64,000 bases of DNA from Paramoeba atlantica (lineage: Eukaryota; Discosea), in the NCBI GenBank assembly GCA_977017575.1, contig CDRNVI010000099.1, positions 62,001 to 126,000 of the forward strand. Direction: 5' to 3'. The notes beneath the pieces were generated by a model that saw nothing but the letters and a program-made list of their open reading frames with translations, did not search any database and had not been told where the DNA came from. A program made the position numbers and the translations under genes. Shown here piece by piece: positions 40,279 to 49,071 of this stretch; the first letter of the stretch is position 1; each line of letters starts with the position of its first letter.

Positions 40279-41151
40279 CTAAAAATCAACATCCAGGTTT
40301 CGAATACACGTATTGTAGTACTTGAACGATCCGTCACGCAAGCGGAGGGGTAATTCGTCTTCGTGGAATTTGCCGTGAAGCTCTTTGTTCTCAAACAACC
40401 ACAAGTACTCCATTTTCGTTGGGAGACAATCAAAGGTAACTGAACCATAAAATTGATTCTCCTGTAAGTATAATTGTTCTAGTGCAGATGACAAATGTCT
40501 TAGATCCGGAGTTCCTGTAAACTGATTGCGACCCAAGGAAATATGTTTCTGATGCGGAGCTAATTGTGTCAGATCCAGCTCGCCATATAACGCGTTTTCG
40601 TCAATCGAAAACCCATCTAGGGGTTCCGGCAGACAGGTGAGATCAAGCCTTCCTGTAAAATCGTTCTTGTGCAACACAAGCTGAAATATTTGTCGAGGAA
40701 GATCTTGTAGATGCAACTCCTCTGTGAGCACATTATTATGAAGGTCCAACCACGTCAAATTCCGAGGCACGACGTCGAGTGGCAGTTTTCCCCCGAGTCG
40801 GTTGCTGTTCGCAAAAAAGCCTGTAAGAGTCTGTGGCAAATATTCCCATTGCGGCGTACCACATAGTTTTCGGTTATCCCACATGATAGCGATGATTTTA
40901 TCAGCACCAGCGCACTTCACACCTTCCCACTCACACGCAGGCAATGATGTATTTCCAAATACGGAAGGTCCAGATTCCATGCCAGAGGTAATGTTTGTAA
41001 GAAATCGAGCTAACTCATACTCCTGTGGCAGGGTAGCGCCTCGTACTTTGGATGTACGCGAGGGGAACGTGGCAGTGTTTGAAGAAGCAGATTGCTTTTG
41101 CCGCTTCCGTGGCGGTGCATCAGCATCGGACAGAACTACCGTAAATCTCAT
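40279..41151 (-). CDS. LRR family protein 10, 290 aa
   Basis: Start chosen at MRFTVVLSDADAPPRKRQKQ (41151) since it resembles the leaders of paralogs. The ATG at 41247 lies in a 244-bp repeated sequence (41172-41415) and adds a tyrosine-rich stretch without counterpart. It has KVRGATLPQEYELARFLTNI, the cap ACEWEGVKC, and seven repeats (LPRQIFQLVLHKNDFTGRLD, LSSALEQLYLQENQFYGSVT). The C-cap YYNTCIRNLDVDF is typical. A basic patch RKRQK follows the leader, as in genes 3, 4, 5 and 8. Confidence 0.87.
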   Translation of the reverse strand: MRFTVVLSDADAPPRKRQKQSASSNTATFPSRTSKVRGATLPQEYELARFLTNITSGMESGPSVFGNTSLPACEWEGVKCAGADKIIAIMWDNRKLCGTPQWEYLPQTLTGFFANSNRLGGKLPLDVVPRNLTWLDLHNNVLTEELHLQDLPRQIFQLVLHKNDFTGRLDLTCLPEPLDGFSIDENALYGELDLTQLAPHQKHISLGRNQFTGTPDLRHLSSALEQLYLQENQFYGSVTFDCLPTKMEYLWLFENKELHGKFHEDELPLRLRDGSFKYYNTCIRNLDVDF

Positions 41152-41171
41152 GAAGTCAAAATATAAAAGGA

Positions 41172-41415
41172 ATGTACAGTAATGTATCCAGAGAGCTGAA
41201 CTACAGTAGAGATACAGCTGTATCTGTGTACAGCTCTCTGAAAACAAGACAAAACCACAGTGCAGTTCAAGGTGTCCCCACCCCAGTAACTAAAATGCAA
41301 AGAAATCATGATATGTTAATTTTTGGTTGAGCTTGAAATTGGTTGGAGCCGAATTGGCAATCCGTGGTTGAGAACTGTGCGATTTCTTCTTCCTTCATCA
41401 TCGGCCTTCATAGAA
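41172..41415. repeat. 244-bp direct repeat, copy 1
   Basis: Same as 42547-42790 with only a few substitutions, so the duplication is recent. It ends inside a minus-strand open frame (41316-41618, 100 aa: EISDDAVEIFDTTLFPARVR and NRTVLNHGLPIRLQPISSST) that I cannot assign. Confidence 0.85.
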
Positions 41416-42111
41416 ATTGCTCGTCGTACTTTTGTAAACCGTACGCGAGCTGGGAAAAGGGTGGTGTCGAAAATTTCAACGGCGTCGTCAGAGATTTCTA
41501 CCCAAAGTCTCATCCTTTCAGTAATATATCCCAAGCAGACCTTGATTCCGTATCCAGTAATACCAATGCTCGACCGAAAGTGGTGCTCCAAGACCAGTCC
41601 CCATCTGAGTTTGTGCAAAAATTACGGAAAATTCGACCGCAAATTCTCTTGGACAGCTCGCAGGAACCTTAAATCTCTTTTCGTGTGCGTGGGCTTCTTC
41701 CTTCAAATATTGTGTTATAAAACACTAATTTCCTATGAAACTGCGCGGGCCTTGTTTGTATTGGATATTTGCATTTCGTGTGCGTTCTTGCATAGAATGT
41801 CGTTTTCTTTACGTGTATGGGCATCAAAAGGTCTTGGCTTTATTACGGGTTGGGTATGGTGGAAAAGTTGGGCTCAGTCAGAAAAGTTGGGCTTCAGTCG
41901 TCTTGGCTTTGTAAGGGATTGGGTATGATGGAAAAATTGGGCTACGCAAATTGCTTCCCACTAACGACACACATTTTTGTCTTGCAGACGGGTAAACAAA
42001 GTCTTGGCTTTTCTAGGGGTCGGGTATGATGGAAAAGTTGGGCTTCGCAAATTGCTTCCCACTAACGTCAGACTCAGTGGCCCGGCCGGCCCCTCCGTGC
42101 GTTCGGCCTCT

Positions 42112-42211
42112 TATATTCCCCAAAACAACTACCACCTTCCGCCCATTTATCAGGGGTCGCTCGCGCGACCCCCGCTAAATAGGGGGGGAAGGTGGTAGTT
42201 GTGGGGTATGG
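42112..42211. repeat. Near-perfect 100-base palindrome
   Basis: The left half runs ATATTCCCCAAAACAACTAC to CAGGGGTCGC and the right half GCGACCCCCGCTAAATAG to GTTGTGGGGTAT, centred at TCGC (42160-42165). Loop-free apart from the centre; small mismatches near CATTTATC/CTAAATAG. An outer, weaker pair (GGCCTC / GAGGCC) extends it. Confidence 0.85.
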
Positions 42212-42359
42212 AGGCCTCTCGCAACTCCGGGGCCTCACCGGGAGCAGGAATGAAATACTAGCGCTCTTTAACTTGTTTCTCCCCTCCACTTTTTTTCTTT
42301 TTAACTTATTTCCCCCCCTCCACTTTTTTTCATGGGGTCGATTTTTTTTTCGAGGGGGG

Positions 42360-42546
42360 GTCACTTTTTTTGAGGGGCTCGCAAAAAATATGCATTAAGG
42401 GTGCGAGTTTTTATGCATTATCAGTGGGACAATATGCATTATCAGTGGGACAATATGCGTTATCAGGGTGCATTATGCAGTATAAGGGTGCGAGATTTAT
42501 GCGTTATAAGGGTGCGAGTTTTATGCGTTATAAAGGTGCGAGTGGC
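42360..42546. repeat. Minisatellite of GGTGCGAG / TATGCATTAT units
   Basis: Units like AGTGGGACAATATGC(A/G)TTATC (twice) and AAGGGTGCGAG(A/T)TTTATGCGTT (about four) follow one another. Confidence 0.7.
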
Positions 42547-42790
42547 ATGTACAGTAATGTATCCAGAGAGTTGAACTACAGTAGAGATACAGCTGTATCT
42601 GTGTACAGCTCTCTGAAAACAAGACAAAACCACAGTGCAGTTCAAGGTGTCCCCACCCCAGTAACTAAAATGCAAAGAAATCATGATATGTTAATTTTTG
42701 GTTGAGCTTGAAATTGGTTGGAGCCGAATTGGCAATCCGTGGTTGAGAACTGTGCGATTTCTTCTTCCTTCAGCATCGGCCTTCATAGAA
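42547..42790. repeat. 244-bp direct repeat, copy 2
   Basis: Second copy of 41172-41415. Its last 88 bases also form the outer part of the left arm of the foldback at 42703-43000. Confidence 0.85.
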
Positions 42791-43000
42791 CGAGGAGGTA
42801 ATCAACGTGAAGGGAACATTGTGAAGGTGCTGTTTTGTGTGATTTTTCGTGAGAACTTCAAACAAAACAGTACCTCCACAATGTTCCCTTCACGTTGAAG
42901 ATTACCTCCTCGTTCTATGAAGGCCGATGAAGAAGGAAGAAGAAATCGCACAGTTCTCAACCACGGATTGCCAATTCGGCTACAACCAATTTCAAGCTCA
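42703..43000. repeat. Foldback with about 137-base arms containing coding sequence
   Basis: The left arm (42703-42840) is complementary to the right arm (about 42863-43000) with few mismatches; the loop is about 24 bases. The right arm read on the plus strand gives MKADEEGRRNRTVLNHGLPI, the same peptide as the minus frame 41316-41618. Thus an end of a gene is present in both orientations, and a transcript would form a long hairpin. Confidence 0.85.
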
Positions 43001-43126
43001 CTGCTTCGAAAATTTGAGCGCCAAAAGACACAAGAACTCCTTTTCGATTTGAGCGTCTAAAGACAGAAATACAAATCCTCCTACGTCCAGCTCGAACTAC
43101 CTACAGTGGTTTCAAGATATCTTCCG

Positions 43127-43451
43127 CCCCGCGGAATTTTGAGTTCTTTTATTCATTTTTTCTCATTTTTGCAGCATTTGATAGATCTCATTTTCCTGGT
43201 GAAGAACATTGCTGCCCTTTTTTTGTAGGGACCCTCCCATACCCCCTGGGACCAAAACACATGCTTTCTTGGGTCATTTTTCTGGAACGTATAAAATATT
43301 TCTGCACTTTGTTTGTTTACGCTTTGTCAAATTACTTTCTCTCGAATTATGGATTGTTTTCATTGCGTTTGATGACTGGGGGAACGAAATCTCTCGTTTG
43401 CAACAAAAATGAGCTAAAACGGGAAAAAAAACTCAAAATTCCGCGGAGGGG
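43127..43451. repeat. Tc1-like miniature element, about 325 bp
   Basis: The left end CCCCGCGGAATTTTGAG and right end CTCAAAATTCCGCGGAGGGG are inverted. Subterminal AGCTCATTTTTGTTGCAAAC (inverted on the right) resembles the subterminal part of the 31664-32711 and 63430 Tc1 ends. No transposase. Confidence 0.7.
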
Positions 43452-43456
43452 AAAGT

Positions 43457-44401
43457 TCAATGGAAACCACAGTATAAATCAACACCTCGAGGGAGCCTTC
43501 CGTGAAATTTCTTTTTCGGAACCCAATCCGTAAACTTATTCCCCCTCAGCAACACCCCATTATCCTCGCTCCATTCCATATACAGCATCTTGTGCTCCTG
43601 AACTTCCCCAAAATCCACAACCCCTTCGAACGCATTCCTCCGCAAATCCACATAAAGCATCGAGGGGGGAAAATCACCCGGAAAGGTCACCGACCCCGAG
43701 AGCGCGTTGCCGAATAAATTCAACAGGACCATAGACGACGGCATCCCGCTTAACTCCAGCCCCTCCGTAAACTTATTCCTTGACAGGTCGAGCCGACAGA
43801 GCGACGGGGGTAACCCTTTCGTAAGAAAAAGGGGCCCGGTAAATCGATTCATCCGCAGCCCGAGTTGCTGCAAACTCACCGGAAGGGCGGAGAGATCAAG
43901 AGCCCCAGAGGATTTCGCCTCCTGGAGGCGTAGCTCCGTGAGCTGCGGGTGATGTGAACTTTTACGGGGTAGGGGATAACCCGATAACCCGGTGCGCACC
44001 ACATCGACCCTACGGAGTGACCTGGGGAGATGGGAAAGGGTGAAGCCATCCCCCAGAATCGTGGGGTAGCTGTGGAGCTGGAGTTGCTCCAGGGTCGCGG
44101 GAAGTGCCCCCCAGGAGAGGTTTCCGGCGAGTTGGGGGGATCCCGCACGCCCGAGGAGGGTGAAAATGTTTTGGTGGGTATCACAGGTAATGCCGCGCCA
44201 CGTGCAGGGGGAGAATTTTTTTGCCGCTCCGAAGAGGCTCCGCTTTTCGGTCACCCAGGAGGGGTCGCGAACGGTGGCCCCGAGGAGAAAGGTTTCTAAC
44301 AAGTGCTCCTGAGGGAGTAAGTCGAGGCGTACTTTGCCGCACTTAAGGTGGGATCCGTCGTCCGCACCGTTGAAAGCATGACGCTCGAAGTTAAGAAACA
44401 T
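43457..44401 (-). CDS. LRR family protein 11, 314 aa
   Basis: Forms a subfamily with the gene at 60383-61348. Both have ADDGSxLxxGKV near the start, LPQExxLExFLxGATVRD, a Lys/Phe-rich insert (TEKRSLFGAAKKFS) and the cap SPCTWRGITC. Repeats are less regular at first and clear from LPVSLQQLGLRMNRFTGPLF to FPPSMLYVDLRRNAFEGVVD. The C-cap differs from other members, and the end reads GNKFTDWVPKKKFHGRLPRG. The start MFLNFERHAFNGADDG is the first in-frame ATG. Codon use is GC-rich. Confidence 0.86.
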   Translation of the reverse strand: MFLNFERHAFNGADDGSHLKCGKVRLDLLPQEHLLETFLLGATVRDPSWVTEKRSLFGAAKKFSPCTWRGITCDTHQNIFTLLGRAGSPQLAGNLSWGALPATLEQLQLHSYPTILGDGFTLSHLPRSLRRVDVVRTGLSGYPLPRKSSHHPQLTELRLQEAKSSGALDLSALPVSLQQLGLRMNRFTGPLFLTKGLPPSLCRLDLSRNKFTEGLELSGMPSSMVLLNLFGNALSGSVTFPGDFPPSMLYVDLRRNAFEGVVDFGEVQEHKMLYMEWSEDNGVLLRGNKFTDWVPKKKFHGRLPRGVDLYCGFH

Positions 44402-45069
44402 TCCCGATGGTGAGTAGGGCTGTCCAATTCGAAATTTAAGCTACAACTTTGTAAATTAGCTGTGCAATGTAGTACCCCATAATGCCCCAGGTGTAGATCA
44501 ATGCCCTAGGGTAGTAAATCCATCTTAGCAAATCTCTCATTCAGCTTATTCAACTTACAGTATAGCCTTAATGTACAGTAAAGTACTTACAGCACAGTAC
44601 TTACAGTACAACCTTAATGTACTACAAACTTGCAGGCTTAATGTACTAGCGATGGTTCTCCTCATTATAAATCTTCTATTCTTCACATTATAAATATTAT
44701 TTACTTAGTATCTATGGAGATTATGTAGACAGTAGTTGGAGGTCGCTGACAGTCGCTGGCGATGGCTGACAGTCGCTGGAAGTCACTGGAAGTCACTGGA
44801 GGTCAGGATAACTAGAAATAGGACGAAGTCAACTGAAGTGAGGGGTGAAGCGTTGGAGTTCAACCCAGTTAATTTTGTTTTTGAAATGAGAATTCATATT
44901 TGACCCAAAAGAGGATCTGTCAAAGTTCAACACCTTGTTCTGATAGTAGTTTTGTCATGCAGGGCAAGACCGCCAGAGATATTTAGGGCCAGCAGGGGTA
45001 GGCACAATCAACGCTCCCTGCTGGACCTCTTCGCCTTCCGTGGGGACGCAGTGAAGGGCGCGGGATATC
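44402..45069. other. Spacer with short tandem motifs
   Basis: CCTTAATGTAC recurs three to four times at 44570-44650. GTCGCTG(A/G)-type units repeat at 44735-44810 (GGCTGACAGTCGCTGGAAGT). No gene is seen. Confidence 0.5.
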
Positions 45070-45150
45070 GAGTGATACTTCATTATCACTCCTTCGTAAA
45101 CACGCTTGTTACCGGTCCCAAGCCCGGCACCGCCATATTCGGCGGAGTGT
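45070..45150 (+). ncRNA. Divergent relative of the structured element, copy D
   Basis: The hairpin GAGTGATA-CTTCAT-TATCACTC (45070-45091) is followed by CTTCGTAAACACGCTTG and AGCCCGGCACC. It aligns with CATTATCTCGGCGTAGTAAA and the CACGCC that follows in copies A to C. Bases 45081-45098 (CATTATCACTCCTTCGTA) recur inverted at 46573-46590, so the two copies bracket the tandem array. Then GCCGCCATATTCGGCGG forms a further hairpin-like pair. Confidence 0.4.
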
Positions 45151-45323
45151 GAGGGTGAAGATTTCAATACATCTATAGCACGATTATAAACTAAATATAA
45201 TTGAACTACTTGTTTCTAGTATCCAGTAGAACTACTACATTTAGCTCCATTTACCTAAACAATCTTACACGCCTGAAAATGTCACGCATCAATTCGCTTG
45301 GTCCCGGCCTGGCAGTACTTCAT

Positions 45324-46567
45324 CCTCTGTAACGAGGCCCATGGGCTCCGTACCCTTCGGGTATCACCGCCCCAGCATTCGTGCTGCGAGGCCCATGGGC
45401 TCCGTGTCCTTCGGGGCACACTTGCCGTTGCATTTATATATTCATCCTCTGTAACGAGGCCCATGGGCTCCGCACCCTTCGGGGTACCACCGCCCCAGCA
45501 TTCGTGCTGGGAGGCCCATGGGCTCCGTGTCCTTCGGGGCACACTTGCCGTTGCATTTATATATTCATCCTCTGTAACGAGGCCCATGGGCTCCGCACCC
45601 TTCGGGGTACCACCGCCCCAGCATTCGTGCTGGGAGGCCCATGGGCTCCGTGTCCTTCGGGACACACTTGCCGTTGCATTTATATATTCATCCTCTGTAA
45701 CGAGGCCCATGGGCTCCGTACCCTTCGGGGTACCACCGCCCCAGCATTCGTGTTGGGAGGCCCATGGGCTCCGTGTCCTTCGGGACACACTTGCCGTTGC
45801 ATTTATATATTCATCCTCTGTAACGAGGCCCATGGGCTCCGTACCCTTCGGGGTACCACCGCCCCAGCATTCGTGTTGGGAGGCCCATGGGCTCCGTGTC
45901 CTTCGGGACACACTTGCCGTTGCATTTATATATTCATCCTCTGTAACGAGGCCCATGGGCTCCGTACCCTTCGGGGTACCACCGCCCCAGCATTCGTGTT
46001 GGGAGGCCCATGGGCTCCGTGTCCTTCGGGACACACTTGCCGTTGCATTTATATATTCATCCTCTGTAACGAGGCCCATGGGCTCCGTACCCTTCGGGGT
46101 ACCACCGCCCCAGCATTCGTGTTGGGAGGCCCATGGGCTCCGTGTCCTTCGGGACACACTTGCCGTTGCATTTATATATTCATCCTCTGTAACGAGGCCC
46201 ATGGGCTCCGTACTCTTCGGGGTACCACCGCCCCAGCATTCGTGCTGGGAGGCCCATGGGCTCCGTGTCCTTCGGGACACACTTGCCGTTGCATTTATTC
46301 CTCTGTAACGAGGCCCATGGGCTCCGTACCCTTCGGGGTACCACCGCCCCAGCATTCGTGTTGGGAGGCCCATGGGCTCCGTGTCCTTCGGGACACACTT
46401 GCCGTTGCATTTATATATTCATCCTCTGTAACGAGGCCCATGGGCTCCGTACTCTTCGGGGTACCACCGCCCCAGCATTCGTGCTGGGAGGCCCATGGGC
46501 TCCGTGTCCTTCGGGACACACTTGCCGTTGCATTTATTCCTCTGTAACGAGGCCCATGGGCTCCGTC
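45324..46567. repeat. Tandem array of 123-bp units with TTCG hairpins, array 1
   Basis: Ten full units and a partial one, starting (at CCTCTGTAACG) at 45324, 45446, 45569, 45692, 45815, 45938, 46061, 46184, 46300, 46423 and 46539. Two units are 116 bp, the first is 122, the rest 123. Each unit holds the palindrome GCCCATGGGC twice and three hairpins with a TTCG loop: GTACCC/GGGTAC, CCCAGCA/TGCTGGG and GTGTCC/GGACAC. Since 123 is a multiple of three, long open frames run through on both strands (up to 388 codons); these are a by-product. No coding signal favours any of them. Confidence 0.95.
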
Positions 46568-46569
46568 AC

Positions 46570-46715
46570 TCCTACGAAGGAGTGATAATGAGGGGGTTGC
46601 TATGCCCTGTCCATGGTATCATGTTCAGGGGAACAGCAACTCCCCATTATCTCGGCGTAGTAAACACGCCTTGGCTTGCCTGGCACTACGATTGCCGAAA
46701 AAAAAACTTAGTTCC
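46570..46715 (+). ncRNA. Structured repeat element, copy C (3'-shortened)
   Basis: It joins directly to array 1. A hairpin TCACTCCT-ACGA-AGGAGTGA is followed by the outer stem GGGGGTTGCT (46592-46601) with AGCAACTCCC (46635-46644), in which one A-T pair of copy B is a G-T pair. An inner CATG-GTAT-CATG and CCCTG/CAGGG follow, then CATTATCTCGGCGTAGTAAA. The copy ends in TTGCCG and a run of nine A, where copies A and B continue. Confidence 0.55.
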
Positions 46716-46762
46716 TTAATCCTCACTTGAGGCATGGTAACGGGAGTCCTCCCCCCTAAGAA

Positions 46763-47030
46763 GATTTGAAGTTGAAAAATATGGAGTGTTCGGGGGAGAG
46801 AAAACAAAGGGGGAGACTATTGTTGGTGCGTTATAGATCCCCCCATATGGAAGTATCGAGGCACACCGGACGTCTCGGGTTGACGCTCGAAATACGAATA
46901 TGAAGTTGAAAAATATGGAGTGTTCGGGGGAGAGAAAACAAAGGGGGGGAGTATTGTTGGTGCGTTATAGATCCCCCCATACGGAAGTATCGAGGCACAC
47001 ACCGGACGTCTCGGGTTGACGCTCGGAATA
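46763..47030. repeat. Tandem duplication, two units of about 134 bp
   Basis: GAAGTTGAAAAATATGGAGT opens both units (46769 and 46901), and GGACGTCTCGGGTTGACGCT closes both. The copies differ by a few bases. It lies just upstream of the retroelement fossil at 47210. Confidence 0.85.
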
Positions 47031-47209
47031 CGGCTTTTCAGGGTATCTCGCCTAGTAGGAATATTGAATCAGAAATTCAGACCGACGATAGTGAACGCGT
47101 TAGTGCTTATTCGGTGGAGAAAAAAAAGAAAACTAGAAAAAAAAAGCAAACGGTTGCTTTGCTTGATGCATTTATACCCGATTTCTTTGTTAACGAAGAT
47201 TCATCATAA

Positions 47210-47875
47210 ATGCTGAAGGAACAACTTGGATTCTTTACATCAACACACCTAAAACATGGTTTACCATGGGGTATCAAATGTTGCACGGCATTGAAAAGTA
47301 CCCAAAATTTTATTGAATGGATAAATTGTCCCCCTTTTCACGGGAAAATAAGGAAACTATCCTCCGGGGTTTGGTTACAACATTTATTAGAACTCGTGGA
47401 ATGCGGGGTGCTACGTGTGGCACACGACTCTCGATCATCATCACGTTTATATTTACGTTACTTTGAGGCATCAAAAGGGGAGGAATTGTCAAGAAGTATT
47501 GCGGATGGAACACCACTAAATGAGATGTGCAATCGCCCTCCTGGCTTGAATTTTCCAGCTATTGCTGAAATTATCCATGTAATAGAGAATTTCCCCAACG
47601 TAAACTTTTTATCCGCTGATATGCGACACTGGTTTCACCAGAGTGAAATACCATCAGAATCGGGGCGTACATCAGTTAGGAGATCGATGTGTAATGAGAT
47701 CACGGAAATGGATGAACAGATAGGGAAACATGGACATTCTTTTCGAATTTTCCATATTAAATCTAAAGAAAACCCAGCGGACGGGTTGACTCGAGAAGGG
47801 CATAATTATGACATAAAAGAAGCACTCCTGAACTCAGCTCTAAGAGCTGGCGATGTACATGTAGACCCTATGTAA
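47210..47875 (+). mobile_element. Fossil of an LTR-type retroelement pol (RT and RNase H parts)
   Basis: A 221-codon reading carries the early RT pattern (GVLRVAHDS, LSRSIADGTPLNEM, FPNVNFLSADMRHWFHQ) and, close behind, the end of an RNase H domain (HIKSKENPADGLTREGH). This is typical of LTR-type retroelements of the Ty3 or related kind. It is a broken and much reduced relic. No flanking long terminal repeats are evident, so its age cannot be read from them. Confidence 0.55.
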
Positions 47876-48100
47876 GAATTATAGAAAGCGTAACTGGAGG
47901 AAACAAACACACGAATCTAGAGTAATTAGTAAAATTTATGAGTGGATAGCATGAGGAATGGCAAAGAAAGTAAATCCCCCCCAAAAGAAAAAACGTTAAC
48001 CAAAGGTTTACGCCAACCCTTTGTTCTATTGCACTCAAAGTTTTCTACTCCATTATGCAGTAAAATTTCCTTCGTATTTCTTCTTCCGAAAATTTTCTCG
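47876..48100. other. Spacer, no gene seen
   Basis: AT-rich sequence between the retroelement relic and structured element copy B. Confidence 0.4.
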
Positions 48101-48312
48101 ACGCATGAGTAAAACCGTGCTGCCGGGGAGATCACTCGGTTGTGGGAGCGGGCCCCTTAAGTGGGAAGCGACTGGGCTGCGAAATGAACCGAAAATATAT
48201 TTTTTTCGGCAATCGTAGTGCCAGGCAAGCCAAGGCGTGTTTACTACGCCGAGATAATGGGGAGTTGCTGTTCCCCTGAACATGATACCATGGACAGGGC
48301 ATAGCAACTCCC
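48101..48312 (-). ncRNA. Structured repeat element, copy B
   Basis: On the minus strand the outer stem is GGGAGTTGCT (48312-48303) with AGCAACTCCC (48269-48260), ten pairs, none of which uses the same sequence as copy A. It is followed by inner CATG-GTAT-CATG, GGCGT-AGTAAAC-ACGCC (unchanged), CCGAAAA/TTTTCGG (copy A: CCGGAAAA/TTTTCCGG) and a GGGG/CCC pair. A LINE 3' fragment begins about 30 bases beyond its outer end, in the opposite orientation. Confidence 0.55.
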
Positions 48313-48359
48313 TCATTATTGCGACCCGACGGCTAGGTTAAACTAAGAAATGTTTGTCA

Positions 48360-48655
48360 GCATATTATAGAGCTTACCGCACCGTGGGAGGAGAACCTTA
48401 TGGGGGATCATCATCGTAAAAGCGGTAAGCGCAACGAACTGTTATACAAGCATCGCCCGGACAATGACCCATGTCACTCTATCGCATTTGAGATTGGTGC
48501 GAGAGGAATGCCCAACACAACGGCATCTCAACTCGTCCACAATTCGACGGGGATGAAGAAGCCACATCATCTTGTCTACAACAAATAATGCGAAGTGCGA
48601 TCTTCGGAAGCTACGTGATCTGGAATCGAGGAGAGGAACCCGCATAGTCCGATGG
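48360..48655 (+). mobile_element. LINE 3' end fragment, nuclease region
   Basis: Reads ELTAPWEENLMGDHHRKSGK, then SIAFEIGARGMPNTTASQ, and, after a frame change near 48585, IFGSYVIWNRGEEPA. This corresponds to the nuclease C-terminal part of the LINE at 26884-27562. It is 5'-truncated. Confidence 0.75.
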
Positions 48656-49071
48656 ACCACGACAAGCTTGATGAACTGGCTGCGGTATTCACGTTGCATG
48701 CGTGCAACCAGCAAAAACATACTCTACCGGATCGCCTCCTCTCACTCCCGTACTTCCGAAGTATCGTCATCCTCAAAAACGTTTCTGCATTTTGCCTTGT
48801 TCCTCCTCCTCCCGATACAGTCTTCTGGAGTCAGTTGTGGTACACTGGCCGAGAAAATAGTTTGATGTTAGTATTTTCAATTTTTTGTTTGAATTTTAAT
48901 TTTTCGAAATCACCTGTAAAACCGTTCAATGACATGAACCGTTCGATGACTGAAATCATCGAAGATACTACATATCCAAAAAACGAACAAAGCACCGGTA
49001 TAATTTATACCGGTGCTTTGTACTGTTTATAATAAACAGTATTCGTCGTAACCGATGTTATGTTATTACGA
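48656..49071. other. Spacer with palindrome AGCACCGGTATAATTTATAC
   Basis: At 48989-49020 ACAAAGCACCGGTATAA pairs with TTATACCGGTGCTTTGT, a perfect 17-base inverted repeat directly downstream of LRR gene 12 (minus strand); then AAACAGT/ACTGTTT repeats the pattern. In the gene's 3' region it could form a strong hairpin. No gene is seen. Confidence 0.6.

Noticed and set aside
41151-41247. Upstream ATG of LRR gene 10
   Set aside because: The extra residues lie in or next to a 244-bp repeat and have no counterpart in paralogs; the downstream ATG fits the family leader.
41172-42790. 244-bp direct repeats as long terminal repeats
   Set aside because: They do not have the usual TG..CA ends, and the region between shows no retroelement genes.
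45282-46547. Long open frames of 336-388 codons through the tandem array, both strands
   Set aside because: Three overlapping frames are open merely because the 123-bp unit is a multiple of three and lacks stops; there is no codon bias or domain, and DNA-level hairpins explain the conservation better.
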